Below, piece by piece: positions 35,280 to 43,294 of a stretch of DNA of 64,000 nucleotides. Position 1 is the stretch's first letter; each line of letters begins with the position of its first letter. The position numbers and the translations under genes were made by a program. The DNA is from UBA6623 sp965226435. GTDB taxonomy: Bacteria; Acidobacteriota; Terriglobia; Bryobacterales; UBA6623. Under the pieces are notes generated by a model. That model worked only from the letters and a program-made list of their open reading frames with translations, ran no database searches and was not told the DNA's origin. The stretch is taken from assembly GCA_965226435.1 (NCBI GenBank), contig CBDDCY010000011.1, positions 558,001 to 622,000 of the forward strand, in the 5' to 3' direction.

Positions 35280-36139
35280 AGACCGATTGGCGGCCTGTTC
35301 GTTAGGGGCGGGCCTGTCTTGCTTTCCCGCCGCGCTAACAGCGAAAAACAGGGGCCATGGGGGTGGTTGGGGTCTTCGTGCGCCGTCTCGATTCGATCCA
35401 GGCCGAAGTGTCCTAAGGCCTCGAGAATCCCGGCCTTCGTCATCCAGTGAGAGTGCACTGCGGTGCCTCCGCAAAATCCGCCCCATTTCTTGTCCACGTA
35501 TTGAAAACGGTGCAGCTCATGCGAAAATCCGGCGTGTTCCGACTCTCGGCTCGACACAAAGAACCTCGCGACGTCCGGGTCTCTGTCGATGCGTTCTCGG
35601 TCGTGGAAATGGGTCCAAAGGAAGAGGTTATCGGTTCGCGTCGCCGCTAAGTGAAGCAGCTCGACCGGCTCCGTCATGTGGTACAAGACGCCGCTGGCAA
35701 CGATGAGATCAAACTGTTCGTCGCTTTGCCGCAGCTATTCGACAAAATCGCCGCACAAGAATTCGCACTTCGGAAGCCCCAGGACTTCCTTAACGATGAG
35801 GCATTTGAGAAACGCCCGCCGATTCGCCTCGATCGCCACGACGCGTTCGGCGCCCGCCCGGTCGAGCATATACGTGTGACCGCCTTCCATAGGCCCGAGT
35901 TCGAGAACCTTCATGCCCTCGATGCTCCCCATTCGCTCGAGCAGCCAACTGATGCGGGTGTCTTGGAAGAGTGGAATCTCGCCGGCTTTGTGGCGCGCGA
36001 ATTCTCCTGGAAGCTCGGTGGTCCATTCACCCTGGAAAACGTCGAGCGCGGTCTGAACCGAGGGGACGGACGTTTCGAACCGCCCAGGGATTTCGGGGTC
36101 GCTTGGTTCCGGCCGACCGGCTCTGCGTCCTATTCTCAT
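35267..36139 (-). pseudogene. SAM-dependent methyltransferase interrupted by one in-frame amber codon
   Basis: Reading from 36139, the frame encodes a class I methyltransferase: VLELGPMEGGHTYML (SAM-binding GxG), VVAIEANRRAFLKCL and CEFLCGDFVE, then a TAG at 35737-35735, and continues in the same frame as LRQSDEQFDLIVASGVLYHM and on to the normal C-terminal half (SHWMTKAGILEALGHFG, CFSLLARR). Apart from that one codon the 290-residue protein looks whole, with no drift in the downstream half. A Tyr codon (TAC or TAT to TAG) is the likely ancestor. The domain is like those in glycan-modifying operons, and two membrane glycosyltransferase-like genes are next to it. Could be a recent null mutation, a sequencing error or readthrough. 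Confidence 0.75.
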
Positions 36140-36412
36140 GGTCGGTGTCGCGGTGAAGGCCGCGATGACTTGCGCAACGCGGCTCGACCCGAATCATTGT
36201 AATCGAGATCAGGGACGGACAGATCAGCCGGCGAAGAGTCCGCGCGCCGCTAGTACTCTGACCAGTGAAAAGGCGCCTTTCCCCGACCTTGTTGAGAAGG
36301 CTTGGATCCGCCGTTGCGGAGGCACGGCCAACCAGAGCCGCATCGCCACGCGATGCGGTCACTCAAGAATAGTACTTTGCAGCCAAACAAACTTTTTCAC
36401 GCGGTCGTGGCA

Positions 36413-38047
36413 CTACTTGGAACCCTGCAATCCCACTGATCGCAATTGTTCGTCGGTTATGTCGAACACAAGAAAGTTGTACGTGATGTGATCGGTTGGA
36501 GTGAAGTTGTTTCGCAACCAAGCAAACTCATCCGCGGGATGATCGGGATAAATCCCCACGAGGGAACTGGCGCCGACCACGATTCGCCCACTGACGGGGC
36601 CGGTCGGGTTCAGTTTGGCCTCCGGATGGGCTTCGAGATATTCCAGTAGGTAGTTGTAATTCTGACCCCAATCCAAGTTGGAATCAGCCAGCACCCTGTA
36701 AACCATCTTTCGATCCGTCAGTAGTTCATTGAAATAAGAAAGATAATGGGGATGGTAGGAAAGACTGGATACGGCGAAATACGCGGCCAGGAACATGATT
36801 GACGCCTTGCGACGTCCCGACGATTGCCCCCATTCCCTCGCCGCGGCTCCACAAAGGATAAAGGCAAAGGGAAACGCGGGCAGCAAATAGCGCAGACCTG
36901 TTTGAGTGTCAAAAAACAAGCTGTTATAGATGACAAACCAACTTATAGGCACAAAGAGAAAGATTTCGTTGCGCCACACGCGATCTCGGTTCGGCCTCTT
37001 AAACATCAGAATCACGGCCCAGCCGAATAATAATAAACCGGCCAACGGAACCTTAAATGAGACCGCGACAACGTAATACGACAAGAAACCTTGGATTTGG
37101 AGATCACCCAAAAGGTAGATGCGCCCTTGACTCGACCCGCTCTCGTCGTTGTAGACCACCCAATCCAGTCCCTGGAGAAAAGAATACGGCGTCGGGATGG
37201 GCAGGCCGGCTAACCACGGCAACTGCTTTTGTAAAGATTGAAATAGGTCGCTCTTGAACTGATGATCGGCCAATGGACGATACACATCGTCAAACAGAAA
37301 TCCGGCCTGGATGATCACCACGCTGAGAAGTAGAAACAGCAACGCATAGCCCGCCGCGTCACGCAAAGTAGCGGCATGCGGGAATGGACCGCGCGTTTCC
37401 CGAGTTCGGCGTATCCAATAGAAAACGCTTAGCAAGAGAAACAACGGGTAGAGAAAAACGCAGGAGTACTTGGCCAATTGACTGGCGCCAAGCGACGCCC
37501 CGCAAGCGACGCCGCGCTTCCAGCCGCCCTGATTGAGGAATGACCAGAGCGTATACAAAGAGAGCGTGAACATGAGGGTTGCGAACAGATCGGTGGTGAT
37601 CAGACGGGAATGCGTGAGAATGTTCGGCGAAAAAGTGTAGAGCAGCAGCGACAGCCCGCCACCGAACGCCCCATAAAGACTTCGTGACCAAAGGTAGACG
37701 ACCGCGCCCAAAACGAGCGAGCACAAAGACGTCATTAGACGCGCCGCGAAGAGAGGGGCGCCCCTCAACGGGAAAAACTCGTCCCAAATCGCGTCCTCCT
37801 CGCGAGGCACGTCGGCGAGCAACAGGACGGGAAGGGCGTTGAGCACCGAGAAGGGCATTTGCGCGTCGTCGAACCGTTCGAGCCGGCCCTGGGCAAACAA
37901 CAAGGCGGCCGCGAGGTGGGTCGGCTCGTCGGACGTGGTCGTCTTGTTGACGATGCTTGCGACGTTGAGCAATAGGATCAAGCACAGACAGGCGAAAAGG
38001 AACGTTCGTTCCCTGGAGCTTAGATCTGTTAGTGCCGTTTCCCGCAT
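36413..38047 (-). CDS. Membrane glycosyltransferase of the GT-C fold (ArnT/PMT-like)
   Basis: 544 residues with about 11-12 membrane helices. The first outer loop carries the acidic pair typical of GT-C enzymes (TTTSDEPTHLAAALL), and the C-terminal soluble part contains SNLDWGQNYNYLLEYLEAHP, a segment common in bacterial members of this group. Such enzymes use polyprenyl-phosphate sugars at the periplasmic face to modify lipids, glycans or proteins. I place the start at 38047 (MRETALTDL), 13 bases after the end of the upstream gene; the frame also extends upstream to 38107. The 3-prime third is visibly less GC-rich than its neighbours. Confidence 0.75.
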   Translation of the reverse strand: MRETALTDLSSRERTFLFACLCLILLLNVASIVNKTTTSDEPTHLAAALLFAQGRLERFDDAQMPFSVLNALPVLLLADVPREEDAIWDEFFPLRGAPLFAARLMTSLCSLVLGAVVYLWSRSLYGAFGGGLSLLLYTFSPNILTHSRLITTDLFATLMFTLSLYTLWSFLNQGGWKRGVACGASLGASQLAKYSCVFLYPLFLLLSVFYWIRRTRETRGPFPHAATLRDAAGYALLFLLLSVVIIQAGFLFDDVYRPLADHQFKSDLFQSLQKQLPWLAGLPIPTPYSFLQGLDWVVYNDESGSSQGRIYLLGDLQIQGFLSYYVVAVSFKVPLAGLLLFGWAVILMFKRPNRDRVWRNEIFLFVPISWFVIYNSLFFDTQTGLRYLLPAFPFAFILCGAAAREWGQSSGRRKASIMFLAAYFAVSSLSYHPHYLSYFNELLTDRKMVYRVLADSNLDWGQNYNYLLEYLEAHPEAKLNPTGPVSGRIVVGASSLVGIYPDHPADEFAWLRNNFTPTDHITYNFLVFDITDEQLRSVGLQGSK

Positions 38048-38060
38048 GGTCACGTCGTGT

Positions 38061-39620
38061 CTACCGCTGTAGCGCCTCCGCCCGAACCACTTTGAAGTCT
38101 CGATCAATGTAGAACAGTCGGCCGCGCCGTCGCCGATGACTCTTCATCCATTCGAGAGCTTCCTCGCGACTTCGAACACGCTGTGGATTGCGGCGGGCGT
38201 AGTAGATCACTTGAGGGACCAGCAACTCCACGGCGACCGTGAAGACGGTTTCCGACTCTTCGGCGGCCGCCGCGATGGCTCGGCCGAGATCTCGGTAGCG
38301 TGCCGTGTTCTCGGAATACACGAAGTGTGATTCGTACCTGGAAAGCGACAGAACAGCCGCAACGACCAGCGCAAGCACGACCGCGGCGCGCACCAAGCGC
38401 GGGGTCTTCGGTGTGACCGATTTCTGGAAAAGCCAGGCGAGAAGCGCCGCGAGGAAGACCATCGTTTTGACGATCGAGTAGTCGTGAAGCGCGGTCCATT
38501 GCGTGAAGACGAGCGCATGGAGGACGGGGTGTCCCAAGAGTAGATACACGAGTAGAATCGCGGGTCGTGGGACGCTCCAAGCTGTTTCGCGCCGAGTTTT
38601 CAGCAGCCCGACAGCGCTCATCACCGCGACGGGAAGCAAGGAATGGCCCGCGCCCGTGAAATAGTGGTTGACGATGTGCGGCCAATAGTGAAAAGTTCCT
38701 TGAGTCCGCAATGCAATGGTGTTACCGGTCGTCCTGAAGAAGGCTTCCAGGCCGACCAGCGAAGCGTACTGATAGAGCATCAGCCCGAGGGCCGCGATCG
38801 CCGCGACGAGGGCGATCGCGGCGGCGGCGGCTTCCGAGCGCGATTTCTTGCGTTGAAGGAATCCCCAAGCGGCGACCAAACCGCAGAACAACACCCCTTG
38901 GTGATCGCTGTAGGCCGCCGTGAACGCCGCGAGACCGAACCAACCGAGCAACCCGCGAATCGGTCGGCCCTGCGCCTCCGCTTCCTGAATGCGCAGCAGA
39001 AGGAATATCGCGATGATCCAAGGGTAGTGCCAGAACGTATCCCAGCTATAGGAGTTTGAGAAATACCATAGATTTGGGGCGGCCAAGATGAAGGCCGCCG
39101 TGCCCACCGCCGCGGCTCGGCGCGCACCGGGACCTCGCGACAGCACCAACGACAACAAGTGGTAAAAGAACACGCTCGCGATGAAATGGCCGAGCAAGTT
39201 GAAAATTTGTAGAGACAGTGGCGTGGGCTCGATCGACAAGGCCGTGAAAAGCACGTATGGGAGCATCGCCCCGAAAGGAGGAAAGCTCGTATAGTACCCC
39301 TTGCCGTCCTCGGCGAATTGTTTGATCAGAGGACCATCGACTAAGCGGTCAGCCGGCGAAGGGTAGGTTTGTAACAGGGCGAAGTTGTGATCGAGTGCGC
39401 CTTGGGTGCGCCAGTTGTCGAGGGTGACGAGTGTGTGGCCGGTCAGCCATTCATGGTGATCGGACAAGGGCCGGTCGAGGTGCGGCGCTCGCCATGCCGC
39501 GGAGAACAAGAAACAGACGACAACGGCCCCAAGCGGGGAAAACACTTTGGCGCGAAGGCCGGACCAAGGCCCGGCGGGAATCGATGAATCGGCGGCGTCG
39601 ACATCGAGAGTGTCCGGCAT
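38061..39620 (-). CDS. Polytopic membrane protein, glycosyltransferase-like
   Basis: 519 residues with 10-12 hydrophobic helices and a soluble C-terminus (about 440-519; VFTVAVELLVPQVIYYARRN). The first outer loop has PLSDHHEWLTGHT and GYYTSFPPFGAMLPY, resembling the GT-C layout, but no named family is certain. It is followed by the ArnT-like gene after only 13 bases, so the two are probably co-transcribed and act on the same lipid-linked glycan. ATG at 39620 fits the first membrane helix at about 30. Confidence 0.6.
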   Translation of the reverse strand: MPDTLDVDAADSSIPAGPWSGLRAKVFSPLGAVVVCFLFSAAWRAPHLDRPLSDHHEWLTGHTLVTLDNWRTQGALDHNFALLQTYPSPADRLVDGPLIKQFAEDGKGYYTSFPPFGAMLPYVLFTALSIEPTPLSLQIFNLLGHFIASVFFYHLLSLVLSRGPGARRAAAVGTAAFILAAPNLWYFSNSYSWDTFWHYPWIIAIFLLLRIQEAEAQGRPIRGLLGWFGLAAFTAAYSDHQGVLFCGLVAAWGFLQRKKSRSEAAAAAIALVAAIAALGLMLYQYASLVGLEAFFRTTGNTIALRTQGTFHYWPHIVNHYFTGAGHSLLPVAVMSAVGLLKTRRETAWSVPRPAILLVYLLLGHPVLHALVFTQWTALHDYSIVKTMVFLAALLAWLFQKSVTPKTPRLVRAAVVLALVVAAVLSLSRYESHFVYSENTARYRDLGRAIAAAAEESETVFTVAVELLVPQVIYYARRNPQRVRSREEALEWMKSHRRRRGRLFYIDRDFKVVRAEALQR

Positions 39621-39652
39621 TGGGTTTGTGGACGGGGCGGTGTGTTACCGCT

Positions 39653-41104
39653 TTATGACCCGACCCGGGCGAAACAGTACAACGTCGTGGCGGTACGTAG
39701 GTAGACAAACTTGCCCGAGAAGGCCGGGGTCGCGTAGGTCTCTTCGCCGAGGTCGCTCGTCGTGAGGACTTCCCACTGCGGGCCGGCTTTCAAGACGCTG
39801 ATCTTGCCGGTCTGGCTCACCGCGAAGATCTTGCCGTCGGCGGCTACCGGGCTGGAATAGTATTCTTCGATGGCGTCACGGATACGACCCTTCTTATGGA
39901 CCGCGCCTGATTCGGGATCGATGCTTGTCACGATGCCGCCGTTGCGCACCAGGTAAACGACATTGTCGTAGTAGAGCGGCGACGGGACATTGGGCAACGA
40001 CTTCGTGTGCCTCCACAAGACGTTCGTCGGGTCCAGTTCCCCCAGGCCGTCGAGGCGAACCGCCCAGGTTGCTCCGGCCGCCGCGTCGCGTTTGATGGGA
40101 TCTTCGTATTCAGAGCGGCTGACCACGCCGTCCCCGTCGACATCACTTCGTTCGAGCGACTTGCGGTGTTTTTCATCCCTCGCGTCGGCCGCGGTTACAC
40201 GGCCGTCGCCGTTGGCGTCGGTGCGCTTCAAATAGTCTTCGTAGGGCGGGACGAATTCGCCGATGCCCTTGACGTTGACGTACGCCACGCCGTTGTCGAC
40301 GACGGGCGAGCCCTTGGATAGCTTCGCGAAACCACTCAGCCACCAGAGTCTCTTGCCGCGCTCCACGGAGTATCCCGCCAGCTCGTTCTGGCCCGACACG
40401 ATGATTTCGTCACCCCGCGGAGTCGAATGCACAACGGGCGTCGCAAAGGCGCCGGAGCCGTCGATGCGCGGCGTTTTCCAAAGCAGCTCGCCTTGGCGCG
40501 GATCGAAAGCCGCGATGTAGGAGTTCTTGCTCTGATCGGCGACTACGATAATCTTGCCGCCGATCAAGATAGGCGAAGCCGCCATCCCCTGGCCGTTTTC
40601 AAAAGGACCGAGCGGGACTTCCCAACGCTTTTCACCCTCGGGCCCGTAGGAGACGAGGCCGAAATCATAGAACAGCGCGTAGACATTGGTTCCGTCACTG
40701 ACCGCCGTGGGGGCGGCCGCGTCGTTGAGCTTGTTTCGGTGTTCCGTGCGTGGCGCGGTAATCGACCGTCGCCAAAGCTCGCGGCCCGAGTCACGGTCGA
40801 GACAGAGCACTAGTCGCTGATCGCCGTCGTGGGCGGTCAGAAAGATCCGCGAGCCGACGATCACGGGAGAGGACTTACCGATCGGCACCTTTGTTTTCCA
40901 AACGACGTTTTTGTCGGGGCCGAACTCGATCGGAAGGCCGGCGGCGTCGGAGGCTCCGGCGCCGTTGGGACCGCGAAAGCGCGGCCAGTCTCCGCCAGCC
41001 GACGGCGTCGGCAACAGGGCCAAAGCGAATAACGCCAGCGCCAACGACAACGCCGCGCCGCGTCGAGAGGTTTGAGTCGCGAATGAGATGATCGGGATGG
41101 GCAT
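39653..41104 (-). CDS. Exported PQQ-like beta-propeller protein with two inserted EF-hand loops
   Basis: 483 residues. Signal peptide about 1-36 (AALSLALALFALALLPTPSAG). It begins DWPRFRGPNGAGASD, typical of outer-membrane PQQ-like (BamB-like) repeat proteins common in Acidobacteria and Planctomycetes; repeats such as GRELWRRSITAPR and QGELLWKTPRIDG follow. In the middle (about residues 265-310) are two calcium-loop motifs, DANGDGRVTAAD and DVDGDGVVSRSE, inserted between propeller blades. The enzyme-like cofactor residues of true quinoproteins are not evident, so a scaffold or weak dehydrogenase role is possible. The start at 41104 is chosen because the signal peptide follows; upstream open frame is not coding. 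Confidence 0.8.
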   Translation of the reverse strand: MPIPIISFATQTSRRGAALSLALALFALALLPTPSAGGDWPRFRGPNGAGASDAAGLPIEFGPDKNVVWKTKVPIGKSSPVIVGSRIFLTAHDGDQRLVLCLDRDSGRELWRRSITAPRTEHRNKLNDAAAPTAVSDGTNVYALFYDFGLVSYGPEGEKRWEVPLGPFENGQGMAASPILIGGKIIVVADQSKNSYIAAFDPRQGELLWKTPRIDGSGAFATPVVHSTPRGDEIIVSGQNELAGYSVERGKRLWWLSGFAKLSKGSPVVDNGVAYVNVKGIGEFVPPYEDYLKRTDANGDGRVTAADARDEKHRKSLERSDVDGDGVVSRSEYEDPIKRDAAAGATWAVRLDGLGELDPTNVLWRHTKSLPNVPSPLYYDNVVYLVRNGGIVTSIDPESGAVHKKGRIRDAIEEYYSSPVAADGKIFAVSQTGKISVLKAGPQWEVLTTSDLGEETYATPAFSGKFVYLRTATTLYCFARVGS

Positions 41105-41547
41105 GACTGCCGTCAGTGTCCCAAAAAACGCCCGACGGCCGCCGGCATCAGTAGCGGCAGCGACCGGCCCTCGTGGGGGTCCAACAATCCTAAGCCCTGC
41201 CGGGAGATAGTGTAACGACAACCCGGAAGAGCCGGCTCTTCGCCGCCAATCACGCTCGGCGGTCCTTGGGGGAAGAGTTTCAAGTTTGCTTCCTGGCAAG
41301 CCACGTTGTGAAGGCCACCGGTTCGCTCGGCCAGACCTCTCGCAACGGAATGGGTTCCATGCGCCCTAAGGAATATTCTCGGTTGTTCATTCTGAGGAGT
41401 TCCTTTCATGCGGGAATGCGGCGAGGTTTCGCGAAAACAGGATGCAATGGAGATTGCGGGACGGAACGGTGGGGACACTACGGCGGCTGCGTGGTTGGTT
41501 GGAGAAAAATCGTTGGGCGGTCGCGAGGCCCAGTTTCGGTAAGAGTG
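41105..41547. other. Intergenic stretch with one gene fragment
   Basis: Apart from the 36-residue fragment at 41280-41390 no gene is supported. A short minus-strand frame ending at 41113 shows SVIGGEEPALPGCRYTISRQ but matches nothing I know. The stretch separates the propeller gene from the AT-richer TcmP/DUF5131 pair and is probably the decayed edge of that insertion. Confidence 0.5.
41280..41390 (-). pseudogene. N-terminal fragment of a PD-(D/E)XK / DUF4268-like gene
   Basis: A 36-residue frame with its own ribosome site (AAAGGA ten bases before ATG). It reads MNNREYSLGRMEPIPLREVW then PSEPVAFTTWLARKQT and stops. This resembles the start of a widespread family whose members begin with a pattern like LGRLEPVDLREVW..E..DFTPWLAEN and continue into a nuclease-like domain (DUF4268 / endonuclease NucS-like). 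Everything after the first 36 residues is missing or shifted. It lies about 160 bases from the DUF5131 gene on the same strand and may be a remnant of a larger gene set. The assignment rests on a short match. Confidence 0.4.
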
Positions 41548-42294
41548 TCAGGATGAACCCGGAGAGGCAACCGCGCTTTGGGCGAGATCGTCGGGCATTT
41601 CGTCCCAGGTCCGACCATCGAGGAGCCGCCCCGTGCGAGATTTGAAAACGCCACCCCACTGCTTGAAGAAGAACGGTACTCGCTCAAGCAAACAGCGGTC
41701 GCGAACCTCTCGAACCCATTCAGCACTGAGGGGCCTAGATCCCGGTCCCGACTCGCCGCCGACAATCACCCAGTCGATCCCGCGCAGCGACAGTCGCTGC
41801 AGGGAACCAAGGAGCGGCTCGATGCTAAGGAATTTGACATGCGCTTTCGTGCGCCGCAGATGCTCTATTCGAAAGAGATGATCTTCGTTCTCGACGCTTA
41901 CACCCATCCAGAGTTGCGGTCTCCAGTTCAGCGTCGGATCGACTTCCAGTAGACGCTCAGAGCGCTTTGTCAGCACTTGGTACTGATGCCAGTCGGCCCG
42001 TCGCATAACGTCAAACACCTGGTGTATGTATTCCGTCGGGACCTCTTCATGGAACAGGTCGCTCATGCTATTGACGAACACTCGGCGCGGCTTCCGCCAC
42101 CGCAAAGGGACCTCAAGCATTTGCGGTTGGAGCGTTAGCTCGAAACCGTTGCGGTAATTGGACTGCCCCATCGCCCGCAATCTGATAGCAAGACGTTCCG
42201 CATAGCAGAACTTGCACCCCGGGCTGATCTTGGAGCAGCCGGTGACTGGATTCCACGTTGCATCCGTCCATTCGATGTGTGAACTGTTCGACAT
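41548..42294 (-). CDS. Phage Gp37/Gp68-like DUF5131 protein with three-Cys motif
   Basis: 248 residues. The N-terminus HIEWTDATWNPVTGCSKISP is the hallmark of the family, with Cys20, Cys27 and Cys30 (CX6CX2C), reminiscent of radical-SAM or other Fe-S cluster proteins. Further conserved parts: RVFVNSMSDLFHEEVP, VLTKRSERL, LWMGVSVENEDH and WVIVGGESGPGSRPL, and FFFKQWGG near the end, all suggesting a TIM-barrel-like fold as in radical SAM enzymes. Its biochemistry is unknown; family members occur in phages and mobile regions. It begins 2 bases after the stop codon of the tcmP gene, its known genomic partner. Base composition is lower in GC than most of the window, which suggests transfer. Confidence 0.88.
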   Translation of the reverse strand: MSNSSHIEWTDATWNPVTGCSKISPGCKFCYAERLAIRLRAMGQSNYRNGFELTLQPQMLEVPLRWRKPRRVFVNSMSDLFHEEVPTEYIHQVFDVMRRADWHQYQVLTKRSERLLEVDPTLNWRPQLWMGVSVENEDHLFRIEHLRRTKAHVKFLSIEPLLGSLQRLSLRGIDWVIVGGESGPGSRPLSAEWVREVRDRCLLERVPFFFKQWGGVFKSRTGRLLDGRTWDEMPDDLAQSAVASPGSS

Positions 42295-42296
42295 CG

Positions 42297-43136
42297 TCAG
42301 AGCCCCTGTTTCTCGCGGTGCTTCCTGAAGATATCCTCAACGATCTTGTCGCCTGTGCGGTTCGGAGAAGCGAAGAAGAGGTAGTAGATTGTCGCCCCTA
42401 AGCTATTCACAAAACGCAAGGGCTGGGGAGCATCGGAAAAGCCCGCGACTTTAAGGAGGCGTTGGCGGTACGCCTCGGAGATTCTTTCGTTCGGCTCCTC
42501 GACCTTAACCTGCTCTGGTTCACCAAAGAGACTTCCCTGTCGACTTGCCTCGTACATCTCGTCGTGCCAAGATTCGTCGCCCCAAAAACGATTCATCCGC
42601 GCTATCTGCCGAGGATCAGCCTTTGTCGGATCCTGAAGAAGGACATTCATATTCATGTCCATCACCATGAAATTGACGAAGATTTCTATGGACTTCATCC
42701 GCCCTGCTGTGGCAACAATGTCCCACGAGAGGTTGATATTGTAAGGATCCAACAGGCATAGGGCGCGCCGTCGATCTTCATACTTAGCGAGAGGGAAGAT
42801 ATCACGGGTGAGGATCTCATTGCAGTCACCTCGGTGGATATGGACGTTGGTGCGCTTTCCAGCTTGCCGACGAAGCCGATCAACTCGATTCGGGTCCGCA
42901 TCAACGAAATGGTATTCGTGAAATGGCGGCTCTGTCTCCAGCGCGACAAGTGGGCTTCCCTGCACTTCTTCCCCTGTCGTGCGCGAGATATGCGAGCCGG
43001 CTCCGGCATAGGCGTCGATGTACAAGTGGAGGAAACCGTGTGCCGAAACGATTCTTGAATACGGTACGGCGTATTCGCGCAGGATGTCGAGTTTAACCTC
43101 CGACCATGGACCAATTTCGTCTTGCTCAGCTACCAT
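42297..43136 (-). CDS. tcmP: Three-Cys-motif partner protein TcmP
   Basis: 279 residues of the TcmP family, defined by its occurrence beside DUF5131 three-Cys proteins. It starts DEIGPWSEVKLDILREYAVP; residues 41-47 (DAYAGAGSH region) resemble the DxFxGxG loop of class I SAM methyltransferases, followed by VQGSPLVALE and YHFVDADPNRVDRLRR at the second strand, and LCLLDPYNINLSWDIV at the strand where base methyltransferases have their catalytic motif. I infer a nucleotide-fold partner that may bind SAM or nucleic acid. AAGG lies 7 bases upstream of the ATG. The composition is AT-richer than neighbouring genes. It is the first gene of the two-gene operon. Confidence 0.88.
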   Translation of the reverse strand: MVAEQDEIGPWSEVKLDILREYAVPYSRIVSAHGFLHLYIDAYAGAGSHISRTTGEEVQGSPLVALETEPPFHEYHFVDADPNRVDRLRRQAGKRTNVHIHRGDCNEILTRDIFPLAKYEDRRRALCLLDPYNINLSWDIVATAGRMKSIEIFVNFMVMDMNMNVLLQDPTKADPRQIARMNRFWGDESWHDEMYEASRQGSLFGEPEQVKVEEPNERISEAYRQRLLKVAGFSDAPQPLRFVNSLGATIYYLFFASPNRTGDKIVEDIFRKHREKQGL

Positions 43137-43281
43137 CCGTGCCTTTCAAACAAGAGTCTACCAGACTGTTTTATTGCAGAGTCTGCCGCGATCACCTTTG
43201 GCCAAGTAGGGCACTTCAGGGTTCATCACGGTTCAGCTCGTTGATCTTGACATCCACGCAAGGCGGTCGGCGCGACCCCGC

Positions 43282-43287
43282 TATAAT
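43282..43287 (+). promoter_or_regulatory. TATAAT box close to start codon (possible leaderless transcript)
   Basis: A perfect TATAAT ends 7 bases before the ATG at 43295, so transcription would begin at or next to the start codon. No Shine-Dalgarno site is present. A clear -35 box at the usual spacing is not seen; TTGACA at 43247-43252 is 29 bases away, too far. Confidence 0.4.
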
Positions 43288-43294
43288 AGCCGTC

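Noticed and set aside
35735..35737. Pyrrolysine insertion as the explanation for the amber codon
   Set aside because: Nothing in the window supports a pyrrolysine system, and the protein is not a methylamine methyltransferase; mutation or error is simpler.
43247..43252. TTGACA as -35 partner of the TATAAT at 43282
   Set aside because: Spacer of 29 bases is too long for sigma-70.
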